From NCBI GenBank assembly GCA_001804285.1, contig MHFR01000051.1, positions 1-46,925 on the forward strand: a stretch of 46,925 bases of DNA, read 5' to 3'. The DNA comes from Candidatus Danuiimicrobium aquiferis (lineage in GTDB: Bacteria; Omnitrophota; Omnitrophia; Omnitrophales; Danuiimicrobiaceae). The notes beneath the pieces were generated by a model. It was not told the DNA's origin and did no database searches. It saw only the letters and a list, made by a program, of their open reading frames with translations. The position numbers and the translations under genes were made by a program. This document shows positions 17,473 to 25,434 of this stretch, one piece after another. How positions within the stretch are numbered: the first letter of the stretch is position 1; every line of letters begins with the position of its first letter.

Positions 17473-18872
17473 TATGATTTCGATTTACATTTTTCTGGCA
17501 TTTCGCGGCATAGGTATTTTTTGATTTCATTGGCAACCATCTGATTCCCTTTATGACTGAAATGAGCATCAAACTCAAGATAGGGTAGATCCGTCATCGG
17601 AGGATTTATAGGTAAGTGGTCTGCATAATCTTTAAACGTCGAGTGCAATACAATTATTTCGATGGCATTTTGTTTGCAAAATTCTAACAGTTGCCTTATT
17701 AAAGCTAACTCGTAGTGGCTTGAAGGTGGTGGTTGGCCCAGTGTTTTTTCATAGTACACCAATGTGCGTTGAGGGAAAACAATCAGCACCATCTTCGAGT
17801 TTTGCTGAGAAGCCATTTTTTTTACTTCAAGAATAGATTTTAGTGTCAACTGAAATTCTATCGTTTTTGGATCAAAAGAAGCATCACTTGCCATCAATGT
17901 TTCGTCTCGATATATATTAAAAATGGATTTGTTTTGCAAAGTCACGCTCTTGGTATTGGCCAAGAAATGCATTTTATATTTTAACCGGGCTTTAAACATA
18001 CTAATAGTAGCATTCGTTACCTTAAACCAATGATGTAGAGTTCTTTCTTCGTGCATATAATTATTGATTGATTCAATTCCCCCTGTAAAAACCTTATTTT
18101 TTTTAGCAGTCTGAATATCCACGAACTGGGACTCTCTTTTTTCAAATCCAGGGGTGTATCCGAAAAAGACATAATCTGCATCGAAATTCGTGCCAAACGA
18201 TTTTAAAGTTCCCGCCATTTGAATAGGAGCATATCCCTGTACGCCGAGGTTATAGACGGGAAATCCTGTTTTTGTTAGTTGAGAAGCCCATGTTCCATCA
18301 ATTGGAGAACCCATGCCTTCGGCAAAAGAATCGCCGAGAAGCAATGCCACTGCATGTTTTTCATGAGAAAGATACGGGTAATTTTTGTATCCGAGATCGT
18401 CCGTTATCCAAGCATTAATAAAATCCTTCCCCCGGTCTCCAAGACTTCGGATTGCAGTGTTGGCGCGAAACTTCACCCAAGGGTTTTCCTCAAGATATTC
18501 TAACATTCTTGTTTTCTCCCGCTTGCTATAAAGAATAGAAGGATCCACATTGACTACTACGGAGGGCAATAATTGCGGAAAGGAAGAAAAAAAGATTTCA
18601 TATAACAAAACGATAACAATGAAAAAGCTGGTGGAAAAATTTAAAAGCAGTACACCCGATTGTAATTTCGTCTGTTCTCCCTTTTTAACGCATGTGTATA
18701 CAGATGCGCATATCATGACTGCGAAATAAAGCAATACAAAAACAATCTCCGGACTCGATAAATGAATTTGCTGTTTAAGGGCTATCCAGCGCAGACCAAA
18801 GAACAATCCCCCGAAAAGCAGATTGAATGATAGGAAAAAGAGTACTAAGCGCTGAGGTGTGTTATTTTGCAT
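17472..18872 (-). CDS. Membrane-anchored SGNH-type hydrolase/acyltransferase domain
   Basis: The protein has 466 residues. Three hydrophobic segments (about 10-28, 43-60 and 72-92) place the rest outside the membrane or near it. The SGNH/GDSL catalytic block I is LLGDSFAEG at 178-186, with Ser182 as nucleophile, followed by NLGVQGYAP at 208-216. A late FDAHFSHKGN (Asp435, His437, His440) supplies the Asp/His dyad. This architecture resembles AlgX/AlgJ-type and other carbohydrate O-acetyl transferases or esterases. In this context it probably adds or removes an acyl group on the exported glycan, which is inference. It is cotranscribed with the transferase at 15610. Confidence 0.85.
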   Translation of the reverse strand: MQNNTPQRLVLFFLSFNLLFGGLFFGLRWIALKQQIHLSSPEIVFVLLYFAVMICASVYTCVKKGEQTKLQSGVLLLNFSTSFFIVIVLLYEIFFSSFPQLLPSVVVNVDPSILYSKREKTRMLEYLEENPWVKFRANTAIRSLGDRGKDFINAWITDDLGYKNYPYLSHEKHAVALLLGDSFAEGMGSPIDGTWASQLTKTGFPVYNLGVQGYAPIQMAGTLKSFGTNFDADYVFFGYTPGFEKRESQFVDIQTAKKNKVFTGGIESINNYMHEERTLHHWFKVTNATISMFKARLKYKMHFLANTKSVTLQNKSIFNIYRDETLMASDASFDPKTIEFQLTLKSILEVKKMASQQNSKMVLIVFPQRTLVYYEKTLGQPPPSSHYELALIRQLLEFCKQNAIEIIVLHSTFKDYADHLPINPPMTDLPYLEFDAHFSHKGNQMVANEIKKYLCREMPEKCKSKS

Positions 18873-18946
18873 AATGAATCGATATATTTTTTCGGGTTAG
18901 CAGAAAATTTTCCGACGGCTCGTTTCTTTTATAGTTGAAGTGTCTC

Positions 18947-19726
18947 TTATTTACTATACGGATTTTCATCTTTCAGGACGAGTTTTGTTTTTCTCTGTTG
19001 ATTTGAAGCCCAATCTTGATGACGGAACGCATTCAATTTAATAATTTCTAAATTGTTTTTTAGATAGGGAACGATAGTTCGAAGGGGCACATCGTTGTTG
19101 ACGCAATGATAATGATTGAATATGGCTTTAAAAAAATTCAAATCCTCTTCGTAGTCAAGAGTCATGCGAATAGTGGGATCGAAAAAAACAGAATCGGTTA
19201 CCCGAAGGGTCGAAACTTTAAACAATCCAGTATCCTTAAAATACACCCACATCATTTCTGTATCACTTGTACCTTTGATGCTGCAGACTTTTTCCAAGGC
19301 GGTTGTTCTTATTCCGTATGTAAACGATCCGCAAATAAGTCCAGCCGGAGCTTCTATAAAATCATCTCCGGTTCGTTTGAGTTGTTCAATACCCATTTCC
19401 ATAAGTTCGGGGTCGCATAAAAGATCGTCACCATCCATTGTCACAAAGCAGTCTATCTGAAATTTTTTCGTAGCACCCAGCCAACGTTCCAGTTTGTCAC
19501 CGAGACTGCCCCTGTAGTGAAGCACCCCGCATTTTTCCGCAAGTACGACGATCGCATCATCAACTGTGCGTTCTGTAGTGCAGAGAATAACGGCATCCGC
19601 ATTTCTTACAAGTTTTGCCCGCATGATTATCATCTCTATGGTAGGCTTACCCAAAATTGGTAAGAATGCTTTATTAGGCAAACGGCTGGAATCACTCCGA
19701 ACGGTGATAAATATAGCTGATTTCAT
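18947..19726 (-). CDS. Cytidylyltransferase, CMP-nonulosonate synthetase/SpsF-like
   Basis: The protein has 259 residues. The N-terminal nucleotide-binding motif RSDSSRLPNKAFLPILGKP (10-28) is diagnostic of cytidylyltransferases such as NeuA, KdsB and SpsF: Arg, Ser and Lys bind the CTP phosphates. CFVTMDGDDLLCDPE, at about 112-126, provides the metal-binding acids. The length and RLPNKAFLP pattern fit the SpsF group better than NeuA. It should activate an eight- or nine-carbon keto-sugar acid as its CMP form. The start has a GGGGTG Shine-Dalgarno sequence. It stands 91 bases downstream of the NeuB-family gene. Confidence 0.87.
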   Translation of the reverse strand: MKSAIFITVRSDSSRLPNKAFLPILGKPTIEMIIMRAKLVRNADAVILCTTERTVDDAIVVLAEKCGVLHYRGSLGDKLERWLGATKKFQIDCFVTMDGDDLLCDPELMEMGIEQLKRTGDDFIEAPAGLICGSFTYGIRTTALEKVCSIKGTSDTEMMWVYFKDTGLFKVSTLRVTDSVFFDPTIRMTLDYEEDLNFFKAIFNHYHCVNNDVPLRTIVPYLKNNLEIIKLNAFRHQDWASNQQRKTKLVLKDENPYSK

Positions 19727-19817
19727 AATTTTATCACCCCGACAATATTGATTTTGTGGGTTTGCTCGGCACTGTGGTGAGTGAATTCGCCACGAATCTT
19801 TGCGGATAGTCGAACCA

Positions 19818-20699
19818 CTAGTAGCCCCTTAGTTTCTTTCTGACCTCAAGTTCCTTATTGGTCAGCTTCTTAATCCCGTCGCCTAACACAACATCAACGT
19901 CCTTGATTCTCTTGCGTAGCATATCCATTGCATGCACTTCGAGGCTTGCAAACTGATCTGAACCCCACATGGTGTGATCTATCGTCACATGCCGTTCTAT
20001 CATACTGACACCGAGCGAAGCGGCAATAACCGTTGGTTCGACTTCATATTCGTGCCCACTGTATCCAACAATGCACTTGTAGCGCTCTTTCAAGAAATGA
20101 ATCACCCTCAAATTAAGATCTTCTTGCGGCGCCGGATAAACGGAATTCGTATGCATAATCGCGTAGTTGCCTTTGGTGTGCTTTTCGAGAACCTCGACTG
20201 CGGTGTCGATCTCTTCTGTTGTGCTCATGCCAGTAGAAAGGATGACCGGTTTGCCTGATTTTGCCGATTCTACGATGAACTCGTGTTCCGTCAGCTTGGC
20301 AGAAGGAATCTTGATGAAGGGAATATCGTATTGGAGAAGGAATTCAAGGCTCTTGAGATCCCAAATCGAGGAGGTCCAAGCAATTGGCTTTTCGCGGCAA
20401 TATGTATCGATGTAGTCATATTGTTTTTTTTCAAATTCAACGTGATAACGATACTCGAGGTAAGGCATGCGCCCCCATGGTGTGTCGCGCATGACGTTTT
20501 TCTGGTGTTCGGGAACGCAAAGTTCAGGAGTTCGCTTTTGGAACTTAACGCAGTCCCAGTTGGTTGCAAATGCCGCATCGATCAGTTTTTTTGCGATCTG
20601 CATATCGCCATTATGATTTATTCCAATCTCTGCTATCATGAAAACGGGTTGGTTCTCACCTATCAAGCGATTGTTAAACTTTATGATTTTTTTTGCCAT
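19818..20699 (-). CDS. NeuB-family nonulosonate synthase lacking the SAF domain
   Basis: The protein has 293 residues, a TIM-barrel of the N-acetylneuraminate/Kdo-8-P synthase superfamily that condenses phosphoenolpyruvate with a sugar. Motifs in order are EIGINHNGD (24-32), KFQKRTPE (52-59), KIPSAKLTEHE (130-140), LSTGMST (154-160), MHTNSVYP (182-189), GYSGHE (212-217) and ERHVTIDHTMWGSD (235-248). NeuB proteins usually continue for about 55-60 residues as an antifreeze-like SAF domain. Here the chain ends at the junction (VRKKLRGY), and the 91 bases downstream encode nothing SAF-like. A strong GAGGAG Shine-Dalgarno sequence precedes the ATG. The product could be KDN-, Kdo- or legionaminate-like; the substrate is not determined. 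Confidence 0.9.
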   Translation of the reverse strand: MAKKIIKFNNRLIGENQPVFMIAEIGINHNGDMQIAKKLIDAAFATNWDCVKFQKRTPELCVPEHQKNVMRDTPWGRMPYLEYRYHVEFEKKQYDYIDTYCREKPIAWTSSIWDLKSLEFLLQYDIPFIKIPSAKLTEHEFIVESAKSGKPVILSTGMSTTEEIDTAVEVLEKHTKGNYAIMHTNSVYPAPQEDLNLRVIHFLKERYKCIVGYSGHEYEVEPTVIAASLGVSMIERHVTIDHTMWGSDQFASLEVHAMDMLRKRIKDVDVVLGDGIKKLTNKELEVRKKLRGY

Positions 20700-20714
20700 T
20701 CTTCTCCTCTTTTT

Positions 20715-22091
20715 CTAAAGTAGGTCTTTGAACTTGTAATAAAGCTCTTCGATTTTTTCTTTTGAAAGTTGCGGCATATTTAGTAAGGACGAATTGTTAA
20801 TACCTATTTCCTCATATATTTTATCTTCGATAAAACCGTTTTCGACGCAGAGATCACGTAATCTTGTCCCATGGTATGGTGCAAATATCGCCAAGGAGAC
20901 ACTCCTTGCATTCAATTTTTTTAAAAACATAGCCGTCTCAAGGATATTACTTTCTGTTTCAAAAGGCAATCCAATCATGGCATTTGCTGTCGTCCGGATA
21001 TCATATTTATGGCAATTTTCAAACGCCTTTTCATAGATAGCATTGGATATGTTCTTATTCAATAACTTTTTTCTTATTTCTTCATTCCCGGACTCAACTC
21101 CTATGCCGATGGTAACGCAACCGGCGTCCTTGAGCATCTTCACGCGCTCCTCGTCTAAAAGGCTGTCAGCCCTTGTCTGAATATAAAAAGGCAGGTTGAT
21201 CCTGTCCACGTATTTTTCACGGAATTCGCCAAGCCTCTCTTTCCGCATCGTCAGAAAATTCTCATCATTAAAGAATATGAGTTCTAAATCATATTTCATT
21301 TTCATGTGGGATATCTCAACAATTGCTAACTCAATGGGTTTTTCCCTGTTGTATTTACCCAAGCATTTAAATGTCTGCTGATTAAGATGGTTGATGCAAT
21401 ATGAGCAGTCGTAAGGGCAGCCTCTCGATATTTCAAAAAAACCTGTCTTGCGCATCTTTCCCATGAATGGTTTAAGAAGATGTCGTTTGTCGAAGATATC
21501 CCAATCCTGAAATACAAGCGGTTCCCAAGTATAATATTTTGAGAATTTGTTTCTAATAATGTTACCGTTGTTTTTTGTTATGAGGTTAGATATATATGCG
21601 GTAGTTTCACCCTCATCGATTTTTCTGGCCAATTCTTCTATGGCAAATTCCCCCTCTCCAATACATATCAAATCAACATGATTGTCTTCAATGAAAAAAT
21701 TCGGCACAATGGTGGGAAACACTCCGCCGGCGACGATTGGTGCTTTTGTGATTTCTTTGGATAGTTTGAAAAGTTTTTTTGCCCATAGATAATTGTTCTC
21801 AACGATGGTGAATGCGACCAAGTCTGGCTTGAAAAATAATATCTTTTTTTTAAATTCTTCTTCAACATTTGCATTGTCACCGGAGCCCCAGATTTTTTCT
21901 ACATCAACCTTGTCTACAAGTCCGGTTTTCTCTCTGGCGTTGTGGTCCAGCCGTTCAGACATCATAAAGGTGATATCAAAAAGGTCTGTTTGGTGACCGC
22001 TATTTTTTAATATGCCAGACAAGATACTTATGGCTAATGGTATAACCGGACCGCCTTCACGATTCGGGTATACAAATAATATTCTGGCCAT
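20715..22091 (-). CDS. Radical SAM protein with N-terminal B12-binding-like domain
   Basis: The protein has 458 residues. An N-terminal flavodoxin-like domain begins ARILFVYPN and has VAGGVFPT (121-128) and GEGEFAIEEL (145-154), as in the cobalamin-type radical SAM class. The base-off DxHxxG histidine motif is absent. The [4Fe-4S] motif CPYDCSYC has cysteines at 225, 229 and 232. The barrel follows with GIGVESGNEE, a typical substrate-strand segment. Members of this class catalyse methylations, ring rearrangements and other radical reactions; its reaction here is not known. It is cotranscribed with the NeuB-like gene and the SPASM protein. Confidence 0.88.
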   Translation of the reverse strand: MARILFVYPNREGGPVIPLAISILSGILKNSGHQTDLFDITFMMSERLDHNAREKTGLVDKVDVEKIWGSGDNANVEEEFKKKILFFKPDLVAFTIVENNYLWAKKLFKLSKEITKAPIVAGGVFPTIVPNFFIEDNHVDLICIGEGEFAIEELARKIDEGETTAYISNLITKNNGNIIRNKFSKYYTWEPLVFQDWDIFDKRHLLKPFMGKMRKTGFFEISRGCPYDCSYCINHLNQQTFKCLGKYNREKPIELAIVEISHMKMKYDLELIFFNDENFLTMRKERLGEFREKYVDRINLPFYIQTRADSLLDEERVKMLKDAGCVTIGIGVESGNEEIRKKLLNKNISNAIYEKAFENCHKYDIRTTANAMIGLPFETESNILETAMFLKKLNARSVSLAIFAPYHGTRLRDLCVENGFIEDKIYEEIGINNSSLLNMPQLSKEKIEELYYKFKDLL

Positions 22092-22146
22092 CTTGTGTCC
22101 TATATTTCAAGTATTACTTGGAAATTCACCATTAAATTATGAAGTA

Positions 22147-23202
22147 TCATAAATAATCACTGACGATTTTCATGTCGCAGCGGTCGGCGCACTTCATTTT
22201 TTTTGTGCCGAAGACATGGTCCTTTCGGAATTGTTGGTACTCGCCATTGTTCCAAATCTGATAGAGAGAATCTTTCTTGGTGTCACCAAGTATAATTTCA
22301 TTGTTAAAATCTTCCATGCACATGGCAATCTCGCCATTTGACTTCACCGTCATCGACATCCATGGATGTTTGCAGAACTCGGACCAATGGATTGATCGGG
22401 TGCCGTGGTAATCTTTGCGGTACCATTGCTGATCTTCGCTTTTAAGATAGATGTAGACATCTAAGCCCTCAAATGCCTTACGCAACATTTCAAACTCTTG
22501 TGTTTGTGCGGTACGGTTCAGGTCTAACATCGTGATGATAACCGTTGTCTTATAGTTGTGGCGCTTCTTTAAGTCGAGCAGCTGGACGATTTTGTCATAG
22601 CTTTGGGTGAAATTCGATGCTTCCCCGCGTATCTTCTTGTGGCTCCGGTCATCAATGCTTTCGATGGAATATTTGATATAGTCCAAACCATTTCTGAACA
22701 TCTCGATAGTCTTATCAACGTCAATGTTGGCTGGATTACAACTGAAGTACGATTGGATTCCACGACTTGTGAGCAATTGCACGTATTGGGGCATGTTTCT
22801 ATCGAGCAAAGGGTCTCCATAGCCATGAAGCTGGATGACCTTTGGAATGATCATGAGAAAGAAATGATTCTCACTCATCATTCTTTTTGTAATACCGTAT
22901 TCTTTCGTAACAAAATTCTCCCATTTGCCCCAAAGTTCGGGAGAGTGTGGATTTATCTGATCGACGATTTTCTGAAATAAGGATGACTCCATGGTTTCTA
23001 TTTCACGGGTCATCATCGTTGTTCTGGGACACATTTTACACCGCATATTGCATGCATTGGTTGTTTCTATATTATAGATGATGGGATTTTTGCTACGAGC
23101 TTCTTCCAAAGCATCAAGGATAAACTCCCGATCTTTGATCGCCCCCGCTTCAAGTTTCTTCCTGAGGTCATTGATTTTCATGTAAAAATCAACATCAAAC
23201 AT
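22147..23202 (-). CDS. Radical SAM/SPASM-type protein
   Basis: The protein has 351 residues. The radical SAM cluster motif is CNMRCKMC, with cysteines at 51, 55 and 58, and GYGDPLLD at 128-135 is a SAM-binding strand. Between these lies an extra segment of about 35 residues (roughly 85-118), longer than usual. The C-terminal cysteines (277, 295, 338, 342) sit in a SPASM/twitch-like domain that holds auxiliary iron-sulfur clusters. SPASM enzymes perform dehydrogenations, epimerisations and thioether formation; BtrN oxidises an aminocyclitol alcohol to a ketone before a transaminase. Being next to a DegT aminotransferase, this protein may act in that way, which is inference only. Confidence 0.87.
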   Translation of the reverse strand: MFDVDFYMKINDLRKKLEAGAIKDREFILDALEEARSKNPIIYNIETTNACNMRCKMCPRTTMMTREIETMESSLFQKIVDQINPHSPELWGKWENFVTKEYGITKRMMSENHFFLMIIPKVIQLHGYGDPLLDRNMPQYVQLLTSRGIQSYFSCNPANIDVDKTIEMFRNGLDYIKYSIESIDDRSHKKIRGEASNFTQSYDKIVQLLDLKKRHNYKTTVIITMLDLNRTAQTQEFEMLRKAFEGLDVYIYLKSEDQQWYRKDYHGTRSIHWSEFCKHPWMSMTVKSNGEIAMCMEDFNNEIILGDTKKDSLYQIWNNGEYQQFRKDHVFGTKKMKCADRCDMKIVSDYL

Positions 23203-23227
23203 CTCTTATATCCCGGCTTTGATCACA

Positions 23228-24448
23228 TTAATTTGATTTAAATTTCTTGATCACCGATCTCAATATGTCGGCTTTCTTTTCTGCTAATGCGACATCTCGG
23301 TAATTTGTCTTAAACTGCATGATCTTTGGTTGTATCTTTTCTGCCAGAGGACACAAACCGGATTCATAGCGAACATTCTCGTATACCCATGGACAGCGTG
23401 CTACAAACTTTCGGTTTTTAATCATTGGCTCCAAATAGGGCACACTCCATGCGCCATATATGCCGTCACCACCGGCATTCATATATGCCTTACGAAAATC
23501 CTCCCACGAAATGCCGATCTTTTCTTGTCCCTCGTATACAGCTCCGAGTGTGTAATACGAATTGACATAACCCTTGGGCTCTTCCTGAGGCGTCAAATAG
23601 TCGCACGTTTTTATTGCTTCAATAAAGAGATTCGCCGATTTTATGCGCAGGTCAACCAATTCGTCCACCCGTTCGAGCTGCGCCAATGCAACAGCTGCGT
23701 TGAACTCTGAAAGCCGATAGTTCCAGCCAAGCACATCATGGCGTTTATAATTGGGGTTTTGGAAAATATCTTGATTGAGTCGTATTCTTCCCTCATCCGC
23801 CTTCAAATTCTTGAAACCATGCCCCCCAATTTTGCGGCACGTTTCAGCAAGGGCTTCATTGTTCGTTAGGATGAGGCCTCCTTCTCCGCAGGAAATATGC
23901 TTTGTGTTTTCAAAGCTAAAACTCGCCACATCGCCGATAGTTCCTATCAGATGTCCATGATAATAACTGAGAACGGCCTGTGCGTTGTCCTCGATAACAG
24001 GTATCCCATGTTTTTTGGCGATTTCCATAATCGGATCCATATCGGGGGACAATCCGTAGATGGCTACCGTTATGATAGCTTTTGTTTTCTTAGAAATTTT
24101 TCGGGCAATGTCCTCGGGATCAATGGTGAATGTTTTTGGGTTGATATCCGCATAGACAGGAACTGCATTGGCATGAATCGTAGCCGTCGTATCCATAATA
24201 ACCGTAATCGCGGGTGAAATAACTTCGTCCCCTGGACCAACGCCTACAGCTTCAAGAGCAGCATGAAGAGTTGATGTGCCGGAATTAAAAGCCACCGCAT
24301 AGCGCGCTCCATACTTCTTAGCAAAAGTTCGCTCAAGGTTGATGGTCCAGCTGCCGGCTGTTGAAGACCACGACTCTCCTTCTAAAACCTTTCTCAAATA
24401 TTCGAGTTCATTACCCAGATATTTGCTTGGGTTTGAGTTTTTGAGCAT
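23228..24448 (-). CDS. DegT/DnrJ/EryC1/StrS-family PLP aminotransferase
   Basis: The protein has 406 residues with the standard fold-type I layout. NSGTSTLHAAL (55-65) is the phosphate-binding loop. EDNAQA (153-158) includes Asp154, which pairs with the pyridine nitrogen. SFENTKHISCGEGG (178-191) carries the PLP lysine Lys183. These enzymes transaminate keto-sugars bound to nucleotides, using glutamate. A GGAGG Shine-Dalgarno sequence seven bases before the ATG, inside the end of the upstream phosphatase gene, fixes the start. It would supply the amino group of a nonulosonate precursor or of another amino sugar in this locus. No matching dehydratase was found in the window. Confidence 0.91.
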   Translation of the reverse strand: MLKNSNPSKYLGNELEYLRKVLEGESWSSTAGSWTINLERTFAKKYGARYAVAFNSGTSTLHAALEAVGVGPGDEVISPAITVIMDTTATIHANAVPVYADINPKTFTIDPEDIARKISKKTKAIITVAIYGLSPDMDPIMEIAKKHGIPVIEDNAQAVLSYYHGHLIGTIGDVASFSFENTKHISCGEGGLILTNNEALAETCRKIGGHGFKNLKADEGRIRLNQDIFQNPNYKRHDVLGWNYRLSEFNAAVALAQLERVDELVDLRIKSANLFIEAIKTCDYLTPQEEPKGYVNSYYTLGAVYEGQEKIGISWEDFRKAYMNAGGDGIYGAWSVPYLEPMIKNRKFVARCPWVYENVRYESGLCPLAEKIQPKIMQFKTNYRDVALAEKKADILRSVIKKFKSN

Positions 24449-24449
24449 A

Positions 24450-24929
24450 TTATGCCTCCGAAAACTTAATGAAATTTAATAATTCTCTGACCACGCCGCT
24501 ACCTCCAGCAACGGGTATTATGAATTTAGCCATTTTTTTTGCTTCGGGATAAGCATCTTGCGGGGCCATTGGATATCCGACGATTGCCATCACTGGGACA
24601 TCATTACGATCGTTTCCGATATAAACAACTTTGTTCGGGTCAACGGAGTTCCGTTTGCAGTAATCCAGCAAGATTGTCTTCTTGTCGTCAATGCCCTGCA
24701 AGACTTGAATACCCAGCTTGAGCGCACGAGCACGAACAATTTTGTTACGCTCTGTTGAGAGGATTAATTGGCGAATTCCTTTTGACTTAAGAATTTCTAC
24801 TGCAAGCCCATCCGACCTATTCACAATAACACTTTCGATCCCGTCTTCAGAGAGGAGCACACTGTTGTTTGTCATTACTCCATCAAAATCGTATACAATA
24901 AGATCAATATTAATTGCGTCGATCATCAT
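24450..24929 (-). CDS. KdsC-like HAD phosphatase
   Basis: The protein has 159 residues, a capless HAD-superfamily phosphatase. The catalytic DFDGVMT stands at 14-20 (nucleophile Asp14, acid/base Asp16), with ILSTERN at 56-62 (Ser/Thr motif II), a lysine near 83-84 (motif III) and GNDRND at 105-110 (motif IV). The C-terminal tail GGSGVVREL (142-150) is characteristic of the KdsC/KDN-9-phosphate phosphatase group. It should dephosphorylate the phosphorylated product of the NeuB-like synthase four genes downstream. The start is one of two ATGs (24929, 24926) with GGAAG upstream. The stop is one base before the next gene's ATG. Confidence 0.9.
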   Translation of the reverse strand: MMIDAINIDLIVYDFDGVMTNNSVLLSEDGIESVIVNRSDGLAVEILKSKGIRQLILSTERNKIVRARALKLGIQVLQGIDDKKTILLDYCKRNSVDPNKVVYIGNDRNDVPVMAIVGYPMAPQDAYPEAKKMAKFIIPVAGGSGVVRELLNFIKFSEA

Positions 24930-24977
24930 TTTAGTCTTCCAAGTGAATTAAAGCTTTTTCCAATCAATGCTACGAGG

Positions 24978-25232
24978 TCATTCTTCGAGCCCTTTATGAA
25001 CCCATTTGCGGGCCTTGTTATAAGCTTTTCCGACATTGTCTTCGATCGTGGGGGACAAGACGCGCAAAAGTTCCTTTCCCATGATCCGGTATTGTTTTCC
25101 GACCTTGGCGGCGTGGATAATGCCTTTTTTGATCATCCGCATGAGCGTGCTATTGCTTACCTTCAGGCATTCATGCGCTTCTTCTGTCGTGTAGACTTCG
25201 CTAGTTTTAATTTCCAATGATGGTTCCTTCAT
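24978..25232 (-). CDS. Small excisionase-type helix-turn-helix DNA-binding protein
   Basis: The protein has 84 residues from the ATG at 25232, which stands about 28 bases after the start of the candidate promoter's transcript. Upstream ATG (25280) and TTG (25295) codons would begin before it. The core EVYTTEEAHECLKVSNSTLMRMIKKG is a winged helix-turn-helix of the MerR/excisionase type: a short helix, the recognition helix around the STLMRMIKKG stretch, and a wing with KVGKQYRI. Such proteins include phage excisionases and small regulators. There is no phage or integrase nearby, so a regulatory role at this divergent promoter is more likely. It has no clear Shine-Dalgarno sequence. Confidence 0.75.
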   Translation of the reverse strand: MKEPSLEIKTSEVYTTEEAHECLKVSNSTLMRMIKKGIIHAAKVGKQYRIMGKELLRVLSPTIEDNVGKAYNKARKWVHKGLEE

Positions 25233-25266
25233 TCGACGAAACAATAAAATTAATTTATTTTTTAAC

Positions 25267-25295
25267 AGTTTATAACACATATCAATACACGTCAA
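25267..25295 (-). promoter_or_regulatory. Candidate sigma-70 promoter for the HTH gene
   Basis: On the minus strand a TTGACG -35 (25290-25295) is followed at 17 bases by TAAACT (25267-25272). Transcription would start near 25260 and give a leader of about 28 bases before the ATG at 25232. This supports the shorter start. No matching terminator or operator was found with certainty. Confidence 0.4.
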
Positions 25296-25335
25296 TAAGC
25301 ATCATTGGGTGTCGTATTGACTCAAATTTGACTTC

Positions 25336-25364
25336 TTGACTAACGAGGGCGATCTGATTATATT
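25336..25364 (+). promoter_or_regulatory. Sigma-70 promoter for the Dpm1-like GT2 gene, with TTGACT repeats
   Basis: TTGACT (25336-25341) and TATATT (25359-25364) are separated by 17 bases, a near-consensus promoter facing the gene at 25435 with a leader of about 63 bases. TTGACT also occurs at 25317-25322 and 25328-25333, giving three copies in 25 bases. These could be alternative -35 elements or a binding site for the adjacent HTH protein. Confidence 0.5.
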
Positions 25365-25434
25365 TGCTTTACTTCTGTTCAAGCAGATGGAAATCGGGCA
25401 AACAGAACCGGATTAGAAGCACGGCAGAACTAAA

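Noticed and set aside
19727-19817. A possible detached SAF domain downstream of the NeuB-like gene
   Set aside because: Only 91 bases are available, and the frames I read through them give nothing resembling a SAF domain; the truncation is not a simple frameshift.
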